The position numbers were made by a program, and so were the translations under genes. DNA of 64,000 nucleotides, from NCBI GenBank assembly GCA_030704615.1, contig CM060732.1, positions 2,914,001 through 2,978,000 on the forward strand. Direction: 5' to 3'. Shown one piece after another: positions 53,870 through 63,220 of the stretch; the first letter of the stretch is position 1, and the number at the start of each line of letters is the position of its first letter. The DNA is from Takakia lepidozioides. Its lineage: Eukaryota; Streptophyta; Takakiopsida; Takakiales; Takakiaceae. Below the pieces are notes generated by a model, which worked only from the letters and a program-made list of their open reading frames with translations, had not been told where the DNA came from and did not search any database.

Positions 53870-54625
53870 TCCGCCTATATTGGCAGTCGCATATAATTTA
53901 TTATTATAAAAATAAAAGCGACTGTCCATATTGGCGGTCGTTTGTAATTTAATATTTTGTTAAATTAAGCGACCGCCTATATTGGGCGGTCGCCGGTAAT
54001 TTATTTATTTATAAATGAAGCGACCGCCCATATTGGCGGTCACTTGTATTGTATTATATTCTAAAATAAGCGACCGCCTATATTGGCGGTCGATTGAAGT
54101 TTATTATGTTTTAAATGAAGCGACCGCCCAGATTGGCGGTAGCTCGCACTTTATTATATTATATTATTATATCTTTGATATATTCTATAAAAATATAGCG
54201 ACCGCCATGTGGCAGTCGCTATATATATTTTTTAAATTTAGCGACCGCCATTTAGCAGCAGTCGCTTATTTTTATTTTTATTCTTAAATAAAGCGACCGC
54301 CGTTTGGTGGTCGCTTCTTCAGTTAATTTTTTAAAAATGCAGCGACTGCCATTTGGCGGCCGTCGCTATTTTTGTTAATAAAGAATACAACGACCACCAT
54401 TTGGAGGCAATCGCTCGATTTGATTTTGATTCCTAAATTAAGCGACCGCCGTTTGGCGGTCGCTTACTTAATATATTTTTAAAAATGAAGCGACCGCCAT
54501 TTAGCGGCGGTTGCTTATTTAATATTTTTTTTTAAAAAAACAGCGTTTTCGATGTGGCGGTCGCTCTTCTTGTTTTTATAAATATAGCGACCGCCATGCG
54601 GTGGTCGCGTGTTTTTTTTCTTAGA
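53870..54625. repeat. Hairpin satellite GCGACCGCC...GGCGGTCGC, ~50-bp period
   Basis: About 15 units, each a 9-bp inverted repeat (GCGACCGCC / GGCGGTCGC) around a 4-6 bp loop such as ATAT or ATTT, joined by AT-rich linkers of about 25 bp. Starts lie near 53920, 53968, 54019, 54070, 54119, 54198, 54241, 54293, 54341, 54390, 54441, 54490, 54543 and 54586. Left units have TATATT loops and right ones GTTT/ATTT loops, so two subfamilies are joined. No coding sequence. Confidence 0.95.
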
Positions 54626-54858
54626 AATCCAGGGACCCGCCGTGTGGCGTTTTGTTTTTAATTTTTTAATCATGAAGCGGCATCTAGCCAGCCAGGTGGC
54701 GAGGTGCCACGGGTCAGGAAAAACGAAACAAATGGGATGGGGGGAGGTGGTTTTGAACCCTTGACCTCTCCCATGTGGTGCGTGTGGCGAGGTGCGACTG
54801 GCCAGTCGCGCCGCGCTGACACGTGGCGAGGCGCCACTGGCCTGTCGCATCTTTTCAA

Positions 54859-55033
54859 TGTCGTGCGCATACATATCGCTATACTACATCGCTGTCCAAA
54901 ACCACACAACACATGTGCACACCACACACTAGTATACCACTAGTCCACCACTAGTCCAATCACTAGTCCAACCACTAGGCTGTCACTAGTCAGTCGCTAG
55001 GCTGCCCACTATGGCAGTCACTAATCCACCACA
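54859..55033 (-). repeat. LTR-like repeat, left copy
   Basis: 175-bp inverted relative of the 206-bp repeat at 2974-3179, bounded by TGT and ACA. A second copy in the same orientation lies at 55352-55518 with 318 bp of other sequence between. Together they could form a 660-bp TRIM-like element, but neither a primer site nor matching target duplicates are seen. Confidence 0.55.
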
Positions 55034-55351
55034 ATGATAAAGAAGAAGAAATCAAGCACAAGCACAAAGCTGAAGCATAAACTCATGCATATATAACCTC
55101 ATCACTCAAATACAAGTCAAGCCAAGTGCACCCCACGCCATGGGGAATCCACACTACGGCGCCATAGCTAGGCGCAGTGCGGCTCAACTCGAGAAAGATG
55201 CGCCTCCCGCGCTTGCCGTGAAGATAACCACTCCAGGGCCTAAATCTGCCTTGACCCCTGGATTGACACTTGGGCCAATCCCAAATATCAATATGTAAAA
55301 GCTAGCTATTTCCTAGCTAGTTTCACACTAGTGGTGAAATAACTTGACAGC

Positions 55352-55518
55352 TGTCGTGCGCATACATATCGCTACACAACTACATCGCTGTCCAAAACCA
55401 CACAACACATATGCACACCATACACTAGTATACCACTAGTCCAACCACTAGTCCAACCACTAGGCTGCCACTAGTCAGTCGCTAGGCTGCCCACTATGGC
55501 AGTCACTAGTCCACTACA
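55352..55518 (-). repeat. LTR-like repeat, right copy with purine tract
   Basis: 167 bp. On the minus strand it is preceded by CTAGGGGGGCGAT, the same purine tract as the copy at 2974. It therefore acts as the 3' LTR of the minus-strand sequence to the right, although that sequence has a different, 727-bp, LTR at its 5' side. Confidence 0.55.
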
Positions 55519-56806
55519 ATCGCCCCCCTAGCTGGTGCTTAGGTCCCTCTAAGTCCAAGTAGCCACAAGATGTGATAGTGACCGTAGCCTCACTAAGTCC
55601 TCCACCACTGTCCCTACTACACTCAAACTCGATAGATCAAGAGGCCGGGTGCAAGAGTTGCCCCATCGTTAGTCGCCGTCTTGCAACCTATGAACTTGAA
55701 CCTGGGATCTCGTGTATTGACGTGCCCGGGCTCCCCGCAATTGAAACACACTCCATCAAAGGTCGCCTTCTGTCCGCCATAAGCCGCTCCACCCGCTTTT
55801 CCTTTCGGAGCACCGGGTGCCGCCTTGACGTGTGAAGGCCCTCCCTTCGATTTCCACCATTTTCGCCGCGTGGCCTATCCCACTTCTTTTCCGGTCGGAA
55901 GGAGTCACCTTCCCGCCGAATCTTCTTGTGGTTCAGCTCCGTACGGCCTTGTCTTTCACCCCTAGGGACATCCGAGAAACATTCAGCCCTCTCAATTGCC
56001 TCGTTCAAAGTCTTGGGTGGCTTCTCCTCCAACTTCCACCTGGCCCATGGGGCCAGTCCCGCCACAAAGTTGAAGACCATTTCTGGTTCTGCCATGTCCG
56101 CGACTTCGAGCAACAGCACATTGAAAGCCTGGACATACCCCCGAATGTCATCTGTTTGCTTCAAATTCCTCATCTTGTCCCGGGCAAGCCATGACGCGTT
56201 GAGGGGCACAAACTGTCTCTTCAACAATTCCTTGAACCCACTCCAGTTCAAGGTTCTGGGACTTGGACCTCAGTCGTGAAGGCGTTTCTGCCACCATTGT
56301 TGAGCATAGCCCCTCAAATAGGTGGGAGCCACTTCCACGCGATCCTCGTCACTCAACTTGGCCGCCCGGAAGTACTGCTCCAGCTCCAAGAGCCAGGTGT
56401 TGAGTGCCTTCCGATTTCGGACGCCCTCGAAGGTGCCGGGTTCCTTAGACTTCACCTTAAACTTAGCCTTAGTGGAAGTGGCATTAGCCGCCTTCAACAC
56501 GTCTTTCAACGTCCCGCCAAACTGCGCCAACAACCCTTCCCAAAAGGCTGCCGGCATGGGAGGCATCTCTTGGTTTGTCGGAGCTCTCAAGGATTCCTCG
56601 GGCTCCGACTCCTCGGATTCCTCCCGCTCTTGGGCGGCCTCGTTTTCGGAAACATGCATCGCTTCCTCAAACGGCCGCCTCGGTGACACGCCGCCCCCAT
56701 CGGGCTCACCGGGATCATCATCTTTTGGGCCATTCCGCTTTCGCTTCGGCTTGCCCGACCCCATGATGAGGCCAATTCCCAAGGACGATCGCGTACTGGA
56801 CTCTAA
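55519..56806 (-). pseudogene. Ty3/gypsy gag, broken
   Basis: Minus strand. 56806-56276 encodes an acidic N-part (ESEESEPEESLRAP), a matrix-like block (FWEGLLAQFGGTLKDVLKA) and the start of the capsid (ALNTWLLELEQYFRAAKLSD, YLRGYAQQWWQKRL). After a break at about 56270 it continues at 56251-55860: WSGFKELLKRQFVPLNASW, IRGYVQAFNVLL, FVAGLAPWARWKLEEKPPKT. A knuckle CFNCGEPGHVNTR is readable at about 55745-55705, with the last Cys lost. The coding part then stops near 55660 and passes straight into a 3' tail and purine tract, so the whole pol is missing. It has its own primer site and 5' LTR to the right. Confidence 0.8.
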
Positions 56807-56820
56807 GCTCTGATACCAAG
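56807..56820 (-). promoter_or_regulatory. Primer-binding site (initiator tRNA-Met type)
   Basis: On the minus strand the LTR end GCGCGACA is followed by CTTGGTATCAGAGC. TGGTATCAGAGC is the standard plant primer site complementary to the 3' end of initiator tRNA-Met. Confidence 0.9.
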
Positions 56821-57547
56821 TGTCGCGCACCTCACTTCGGTAAACTCCCCTTCAAGTCATAGTTACTCGCTTTGATGCGCGCGCCTGACTCCCAACCTGG
56901 CCGCCGGGCCAACTTGGAGCTTCGGCTGCTCACCGGGACATAACGGTCCCCCTTTGCTTCCCTCTAAAAACCCTCCACCTAATTGGGACTAGGAGAATTC
57001 CCTTTGGTAGATGGCAGTCCGGAACAGCTCCCCACTCTTTGGTCGCTTTCCGGCTCGCTCGCTTACTCACTAGTTTTTGGTCACCAACGGGCTTGCACCG
57101 TTCTCGGGGTTACTACTCCCTATATATACTTCTGTAGCTGTCCGCGGGGGTTTCACAACCAGCCATGCCATTTTATGGTGAACCACCACGAAGACCCTCG
57201 ATTCCCGGTGGTGAGTCGCGGTGAGTCTTGGCCCGCTCACCACGGCCCCTATGGACCGTGATGAGTCCCAAGACTCCCCACGACTCCCACCACGAGGTCT
57301 CCACCCCCATGGTGAGTCCTATGCCACCCCCACTAAGTCCCACTAAGCTACCACCACCCCTTGTGGAGCCACCCCCACCGCAACCCGGTGTGCGGGGCTC
57401 CACCTAGTGAGCGCCTCCGCCTCCTTGAGTGCTTTGGGCACTCAAGGGTGCTTCAGCCCCCGTACCTATTACTGCCACTGCCCCCACCACAGGGGCAGCC
57501 CCTCTTGTGTCCCGACCTCCCTGCCCTCAAGGCAAAGGGCCGCGACA
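56821..57547 (-). repeat. 727-bp LTR, 5' LTR of the minus-strand gag element
   Basis: Begins (minus strand) TGTCGCGGCCC at 57547 and ends GGTGCGCGACA at 56821, so the ends are TGTCGCG/CGCGACA inverted repeats. A TATATATA box lies at about 57119-57129. A same-family LTR in the other orientation lies at 59347-60072. Confidence 0.9.
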
Positions 57548-58105
57548 CTTAGCCATTTTCGGCCCCGAACTGGAAAAATGGCGGCGAAAAAAAAAAAGAA
57601 AAAAAAGAAAAACGCCATTTTTCCAGTTCGGGGCCCGGAAAATGGTTAAGTCCCTACGATGGCTGGAACCGCAACTGCAAATTCGGCACCATTTTTCCAG
57701 TTCCGCGCCCTATCAGATCTGGGACTTAGCCATTTTCGGGCCCGAACTGGAAAAATGGCGCCATTTTTCCAGTTCGGGGCCGAAAATGGTTAAGTCCCTA
57801 GGGTGGCTGGCACCAGAATCGGAAATTCGGCGCCATTTTTCCAGTTCCGGGCCCAGTCAGATCTGGGACTTAGCCATTTTCGGCCCCGAACTGGAAAAAT
57901 GGCACCGAAAAAAAAAAAACAAAAAAAAACAAAAAAACAAAAACAAAAAAAAACGTTTTTTTCCAGTTCGGGACCGAAAATGGCTAAGTCCCAGATCTGA
58001 CTGGCACCAAAATCGGAAATTCGGCGCCATTTTTCCAGTTCCGGGCCCAGTCAGATCTGGGACTTAGCCATTTTCAGCCCCAAAATGGAAAAATGGCTAA
58101 GTCCG
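57548..58105. repeat. Three long hairpin repeats around GGCGCC
   Basis: 57721-57798 is a near-perfect 78-bp palindrome: GGGACTTAGCCATTTTCGG ... centre AAAATGGCGCCATTTT ... and its reverse complement. Two more copies (57548-57656 and 57865-57992) have the same arms but A-rich loops of about 25-60 bp in the centre. A partial fourth lies at 58058-58105. Linkers of about 66 bp (GGCTGGAACCGCAA..., CAGATCT) are shared and themselves contain half sites. 58106-58230 continues with decayed copies. Confidence 0.9.
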
Positions 58106-58358
58106 TAGGATGGCTGGAACCGCAACCGGAAATTCGGCGCCATTTTTCTAGTTCCGCGCCCTGTCAGTTATGGGACTTAGCCATTTTCGGGCCCAACCTA
58201 GGAAAATGGTGGCGAAAATGGTTTATGAGTGAGTGGTCGCATTGTAAGTTGCCTCCTGATTTTGTGAGGCACCTCCCCTCGCTCTTTTATTTCATTGAAA
58301 GACCGTTTCTGCTTCTGCTGGTATTGACATTCTTCAAGTGGATTTGTTCTTATTGTAG

Positions 58359-58798
58359 GAGGGACGTCTACACCGCAGTTCATGGGCAGGAGGAACGTGC
58401 ATTTTTTTGCCAGGGGGGATTTCATGCCTAGTCCAGAAAGGGACTACATCCTTCCTACTTATGTTGCCCGGCTTGCTTCGGTGTCCATTAGGAGGTGTTC
58501 CGAACCTAGTCGTGTACAACAGATTTTAGACGAGGCAAGCCTCAAGAAAATGAAGATGAGGGAGGAGGCATCAGCTATTAGAGCCCGTCAGGCTCGTAGA
58601 TTTGTCTTGGATTCAGCTGAGGAAAGTGGGGGAGAAGATGCAGAAGATTCCCAGGAGGTGAGGTGGACAGTCCCCCAAGAGGACAGGATTTTTGAGAGGC
58701 ATAGTGGAACTGATGCATCACAGAGCTCGAAGGATGAGGGGGATGAGGGGGATGAGGAAGAAGGTGGGGCAAGTTCCTCGGAGGGTGTAGGAGAGTAG
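58359..58798 (+). CDS. Last exon of an unidentified gene
   Basis: A pyrimidine-rich stretch ends in TTATTGTAG at 58358, then an open frame runs to 58798. It reads RRNVHFFARGDFMPSPERDY, YVARLASVSIRRCSEPSRVQ, a basic-acidic helix (LKKMKMREEASAIRARQARR) and an acidic Ser/Glu/Asp tail (GDEEEGGASSSEGVGE). An AATAAA at 58862 would serve as polyadenylation signal. No family is recognised. Upstream exons are missing: the hairpin array begins within 150 bp. A MULE-type terminus follows at 59018, so this may be a gene piece carried in such an element. Confidence 0.5.
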
Positions 58799-58914
58799 TG
58801 CCCATTCCGGCTATGACAGTTAGAATACACTTGTATAGACGTGGCTTGCCACAAAATTTGCAATAAAATGTTGCATTTCAAGTCCACTTGTGCCACATTC
58901 CAACTTCACATGAC

Positions 58915-59016
58915 CCTATTTCCGTGCCTCCTAACCCTATTTCCGTGGACTCACAATGGTCTGCTCATGCTTTTTTTTTTTCCGCTCATGCTCATGCCGC
59001 TCATGAAATAGCAGCC
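58915..59016 (+). mobile_element. MULE-type terminus
   Basis: Contains CCTATTTCCGTGGACTCAC, a T-run, GCTCATGCTCATGCCGCTCAT and the end CATGAAATAGCAGCCCC, like the ends at 41155 and 49907. The flank to the right (TGCCAAAAG...) belongs to a gypsy 3' region. A left terminus for this element was not found. Confidence 0.65.
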
Positions 59017-59346
59017 CCTGCCAAAAGCGGCATCAGGAGCGATCGCAAGCAATGTTGTTGCAGTAAGGCGATTCGATCTTCGGGGAGGATCATTCCTTGA
59101 CCTTGAAGAAGGCCAAGAAGAGTGCACTGGGAGGAGCTTGAGAGGCTCCACCCCTAGCCGGGACTTGGAGGAAGTCGGCCGAACTAGCTAGTGGAGAGTA
59201 GAGTCAAGTGTGGGGTTTGGTTCTTTGCCATGGGACGCCATGGTACGGAAACAAACTCCTTGATGTGGGACGCCACAACTTGGATGTTTGTTTCTACAAA
59301 ATGGACAAGTCAATGAGGACATCGACTCCCTGTTGGTAGGGGTGTG
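59017..59346 (+). other. 3' internal tail of a gypsy element
   Basis: About 330 bp between the MULE-type terminus and a 3' LTR. An open reading of about 45 codons (VVAVRRFDLRGGSFLDLEEG ...) ends before 59190 and may be the pol C-terminus. A purine-rich GGTAGGGGTG precedes the LTR. The rest of the element is missing on the left. Confidence 0.45.
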
Positions 59347-60072
59347 TGTCGCGGCCCTTTGCCTTGAGGGCAGGGGGTCGAGACACATGAGGGGCTGCCC
59401 CTGTGGTGGGGGCAGCGGCAACGATAGGTATGGGGGGGCTGAAGCACCCTTGAGTGCCCAAGGCACTCAGGGAAGCGGAGGCGCTCACTAGGTGGAGCCC
59501 CGCACACCGGGTTGCGGTGGGGGTGGCTCCACAAGGGGTGGTGGTAGCTTAGCGGGACTTAGTGGGGGTGGCATAGGACTCACCATGGGGGCGGAGACCT
59601 CGTGGTGGAGTCGTGGGGTCTTGGGACTCATCACGGTCCATAGGGGCCGTGGTGAGTGGGCCAAGACTCACCGCGACTCATCACCGGGAGTCGAGGGTTT
59701 TCGTGGTGGTTCGCCATAAAATGGCATGGCTGGTTGTGAAACCCCCGCGGACAGCTACAAAAGTTTATGTAGGGAGTAGTAACCCCGAGAACGGTGCAAG
59801 CCCGTTGGTGACCAAAAACTAGTGAGTAAGCGAGCGAGCCGGAAAGCGACCAAAGAGTGGGGAGCTGTTTCGGACTGCCAACTACCAAAGGGAATTCCCG
59901 CTGGTTCCAAATCGGTGGAGGGTTCTTTGGGAGAACAAAGGGGGACCGTTATGCCCCGGTGAGCAGTCGAAGCTCCAAGTTGGCCCGGCGGCCAGGTTGG
60001 GAGTCAGGCGCGCGCATCAAAGCGAGTAACTATGACTTGAGGGGGGAGCTTACCGAAGTGAGGTGCGCGACA
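59347..60072 (+). repeat. 726-bp LTR in opposite orientation
   Basis: Same family as 56821-57547, inverted. Starts TGTCGCGGCCC and ends GGTGCGCGACA. Its TATA box is changed to TTTATGTA. No tRNA primer site follows, so it is a 3' or solo LTR. The sequence to the right (60073 on) belongs to another family. Confidence 0.9.
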
Positions 60073-61194
60073 GAGATGGCATGCATCTGCCTTTTTGTGT
60101 ATCTTGGCATCGGGAGGTCAGGTTGGACCTACAACAGGGATGACTGTAGACGGAGTGTCTGAGGACCCTGAGGCTAGTGATGAGCGAGGTGGTACCCGAG
60201 ATATACATGAGGATTCGGCTGTGTTGGACTACCTCCGTACTGGAGACACGGCAGCCACTGTGACTGCCAAGGAGAGGGATCGGATCCTGCAACAAGCCAA
60301 GAGGTTCAAGTGGGAGGGGATACATCTGCTCCGAATATAGGAGGATGGTCGGGGGAGGATTATGCCTCACCCCACATAGCGTGCACGGTTAGTGCGGCAT
60401 GCCCATGAGGAGTTGGGGCATTTTGGAGTGCGATGCACTCACAGTTTACTGCAGGGGCAGTATTGGTGGCGTGGTATGCATACAAAGGTGCAACAGTTTG
60501 TGGCTAGGTGCATGGTGTGTGACAGGGTGCGTGCTTCATTCAACGCCCCTACACCACAGTTGCATCCTTTACCAATCATGGGATTGGGCTACAGGTGGAG
60601 TCTTGACTTCGCAGGACCGTTGCCACTTGTAGGGACACTGCTCAAGTCCTTAACCTTGATGATCCGGATGTGTGGGTATGTGCATGTGATCGGCGTGCAG
60701 AGTTGTTCAAGAAAGTCATGCCCATGGCTTTTGAGAACCTTGCTATTACACAGCACCGTGATACGTTGAGGTATGCCACTATACGTGGTGGAGGATATCG
60801 TCCTGGGGTTCGGAGGTTTAGCCCTGGTGACTATGTTTATTTGCAGCAGACTGCTCCTATGACCCTGGATGTTACTGCAGGGCGTGTTATTCTGAGGGTT
60901 CGAGAGGTGTTGCCCTCAGGGGTCCTGATCTGGGAGGGTCGGGATGGCATGACTTGGAAGGACCATGTGCGTAATTGTGCACCATGTCAACTTCCCAATG
61001 TCGATGGCAGAGTCGACCCAAACTTGGCAGTGGTGCCTGCAGGTTTGAGGTGCATGCTCTGTGGGTCTGCCAAAGGGGCAGCCACCATGCTGGTGTGTGA
61101 TCGATGCTCAAGAGGTTGGCACATGAGATGTTTGACACCACCTCTTGAGAAGGTTCCTGATGGAGATTGGTTGTGTCCACACTGCTTGGGATAG
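60073..61194 (+). pseudogene. Second PHD-type gypsy pol end, with integrase deletion
   Basis: 60095-60340 gives the linker before integrase (DSAVLDYLRTGD, RILQQAKRFKWEGIHLLRI), a stop follows, then 60392-60525 the zinc-binding end (RHAHEELGHFGVRCTHSLL ... CMVCDR) and WSLDFAGPLPL. At about 60628 the sequence jumps to NLDDPDVW, which in the 1586 copy is some 470 bp later, so the catalytic core with the second Asp and the Glu is deleted and about 20 bp of filler remain. 60670-61194 is intact in frame: GDYVYLQQTAPMTLD, DGMTWKDHVRNCAPC, and a complete C4HC3 PHD finger (CMLC, CDRC, HMRC, CPHC). The PHD is thus better preserved here than at 2600. Confidence 0.85.
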
Positions 61195-61254
61195 TGGCAG
61201 TGGACATGACTAGAGGCAGCTAACAAGACATAGGAGGCCAATACCATCAGTCGC

Positions 61255-61990
61255 TTGGTGGAAGCGGTGGTCGCCAGGACTTGCAAGGTAGGCAAATTTT
61301 CTTGTGAGTTGTATCAGGAAACTGGCGCCTTACGAAAAGGGAGTCAGTTATTGTTCGTGGATGGGATAATATCCGGAACTAATGTGTCGTTGTTGGTGGA
61401 CACAGGAGCGTCGCACTCCTTCATGACACCGGCAACGGCACAAAAGCTGGGACTCCCGACAAAGTGACGTGGGGCCTCTATTGAGGTCCGTTCTGCCAAA
61501 GGAGAACCTCAGTTGGCGACAAGGTTGGCGATTGATGTTCCTCTTCAACTGGGGAGTTGGGAGGGACGTGAGAACTTCACCATCTGCGAGATCGATGGAG
61601 TAGATCTCATTTTAGGGATGACCTTTTTGAGCAAATCCGGAGCGGTCATAGATGGCCGCAAGAGAGTAGTCACGCTGCCATGTGGGATGGTGGCGAGGTC
61701 TTACGAGTGTCGGAAACGCCCAAATCCGTGGGAGGGCGAATAAACCTTCTGTCAGCAAGGGAGTGGGCCGTGGAGGAGCACACGAACCCCAGTTCTTGCT
61801 TTATATTAGAGAAGTGAAGGGAGAAGGCGATGGGGAGCCGAGCCCAGATTGGATCAAGGGGATTTTGGAGAAATACCAGGATGTGATGCCGGAGGATTTA
61901 CCAAGCGGCTTGCCACCGCGAAGAGGAGTTGACCACAAGATTGAGGTGATACCGGATCGGAACTGCCTGCCAAGGCGCCCTACCGGTTGA
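61255..61990 (+). pseudogene. Ty3/gypsy gag end and protease, broken
   Basis: 61255-61467 has the flap-free N-part and the catalytic site LLVDTGASHSFMTP (DTG intact); a stop at 61465-61467 interrupts. 61513-61743 continues (IDVPLQLGSWEGRENFTIC, DLILGMTFLSKSGAVID), the LGM-F block of retropepsins. 61800-61990 leads into RT (YQDVMPEDLPSGLPPRRGVD). Frames shift twice. The style is that of plant chromoviruses. Confidence 0.8.
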
Positions 61991-63220
61991 GCCACAGAGA
62001 GTTGGTCGAGCTGAAGACTCAGCTCAAGGATCTAATGTCAAAGGGGTACATCCGGCCGAGTAAGTCACCTTACGGAGCCCGGTGCTATTTGCAGACAAGA
62101 AGGATGGGACGCTGCGGATGTGTGTCGATTACAGGGCTCTGAATAAGGTGACTATCAAAAACCGGTACCCTTTGCCAAGGATCGACGACCTCTTCGATCG
62201 GTTGGCAGGAGCGAAGTATTTCAGCCGGATCGACTTGCGCTCCGGCTATCACCAAATTCGGGTGCGGAAGGAGATGAGGAGAAGACCGCGTGCAGGACAA
62301 GGTATGGTTCATATGAGTTCTTGGTGATGCCTTTTGGGCTCACCAATGCACCAGCGACATTTAGCACGCTGATGAACAGCCTTTTCCAGTGGTTGGATGA
62401 CTTTGTGATCGTGTACATCGACGACATCTTGGTGTACTCGAAAACAAAGGAGGAGCACCTGGAGCACCTCAAAAGGGTGTTCCAAAAATTGCGGGAAGGG
62501 AAGCTGTATGCCAAAGCTTCAAAGTGCGAATTCGGGGTCACGAAAGTGGAGTTCTTGGGGCATGTGATTACACAGGATGGGATCAAAATGGATGACAGAA
62601 AGGTGAGGGCGATCTTGGACTGGGAGCCTCCGACTTCGGTCCCGGGAGTGCGATCCTTCCTAAGACTCGCCTCCTATTACCGGAAGTATGTGAGAAATTT
62701 CGCCAAGATCACGGGGCCGCTGTCGGACCTTCTGTGTAAATCCAAAGTCTGGGTATGGAACACATTTTGTGGCCAAGCTTTTGCTGAATTGAAGCAGCGG
62801 ATGACGGAAGCTCCAGTCTTGAAAATCCCGGAGTTCGATCGTCCGTTTGAGATTCATACAGATGCATCGGACTTCGCGATAGGGGGTGTACTTATGCAAA
62901 ATGGACGTCCAGTGACTTACGAAAGTAAGAAACTGAATGAAGTGGAGCGACGGTGGCCGACGCACGAAAAAGAGATGAAGGCGGTGGTGCATTGCCTTGA
63001 GCTCTGGCGCCACTATGTTGGTTCAAACCCAATGAAGGTGTTCACGGACAATGTCACGGTGAAGTATTTTGCCACGCAGCCCAAGTTGTCCCCAAAACAA
63101 CTTAGGTGGCAAGATACTTTGGCAGTGTTCGACGTGGATATCCAGTACAAACCGGGACGGGACAATGTGGTGGCCGATGCTTTAAGTAAAAGGAGCAGCT
63201 CTTGTTGGTGTACAAGGGCG
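61991..63220 (+). pseudogene. Reverse transcriptase and RNase H of a gypsy element
   Basis: 62082-62270 carries [40 protein letters not shown] and [12 protein letters not shown] with the first catalytic Asp. After a break at about 62270-62320 the frame from 62321 has [19 protein letters not shown], the catalytic [17 protein letters not shown] and the connection. RNase H follows ([58 protein letters not shown]), with the catalytic acids in place. A break at about 63195 moves the frame again. Except for three breaks the sequence is well preserved. Confidence 0.9.
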
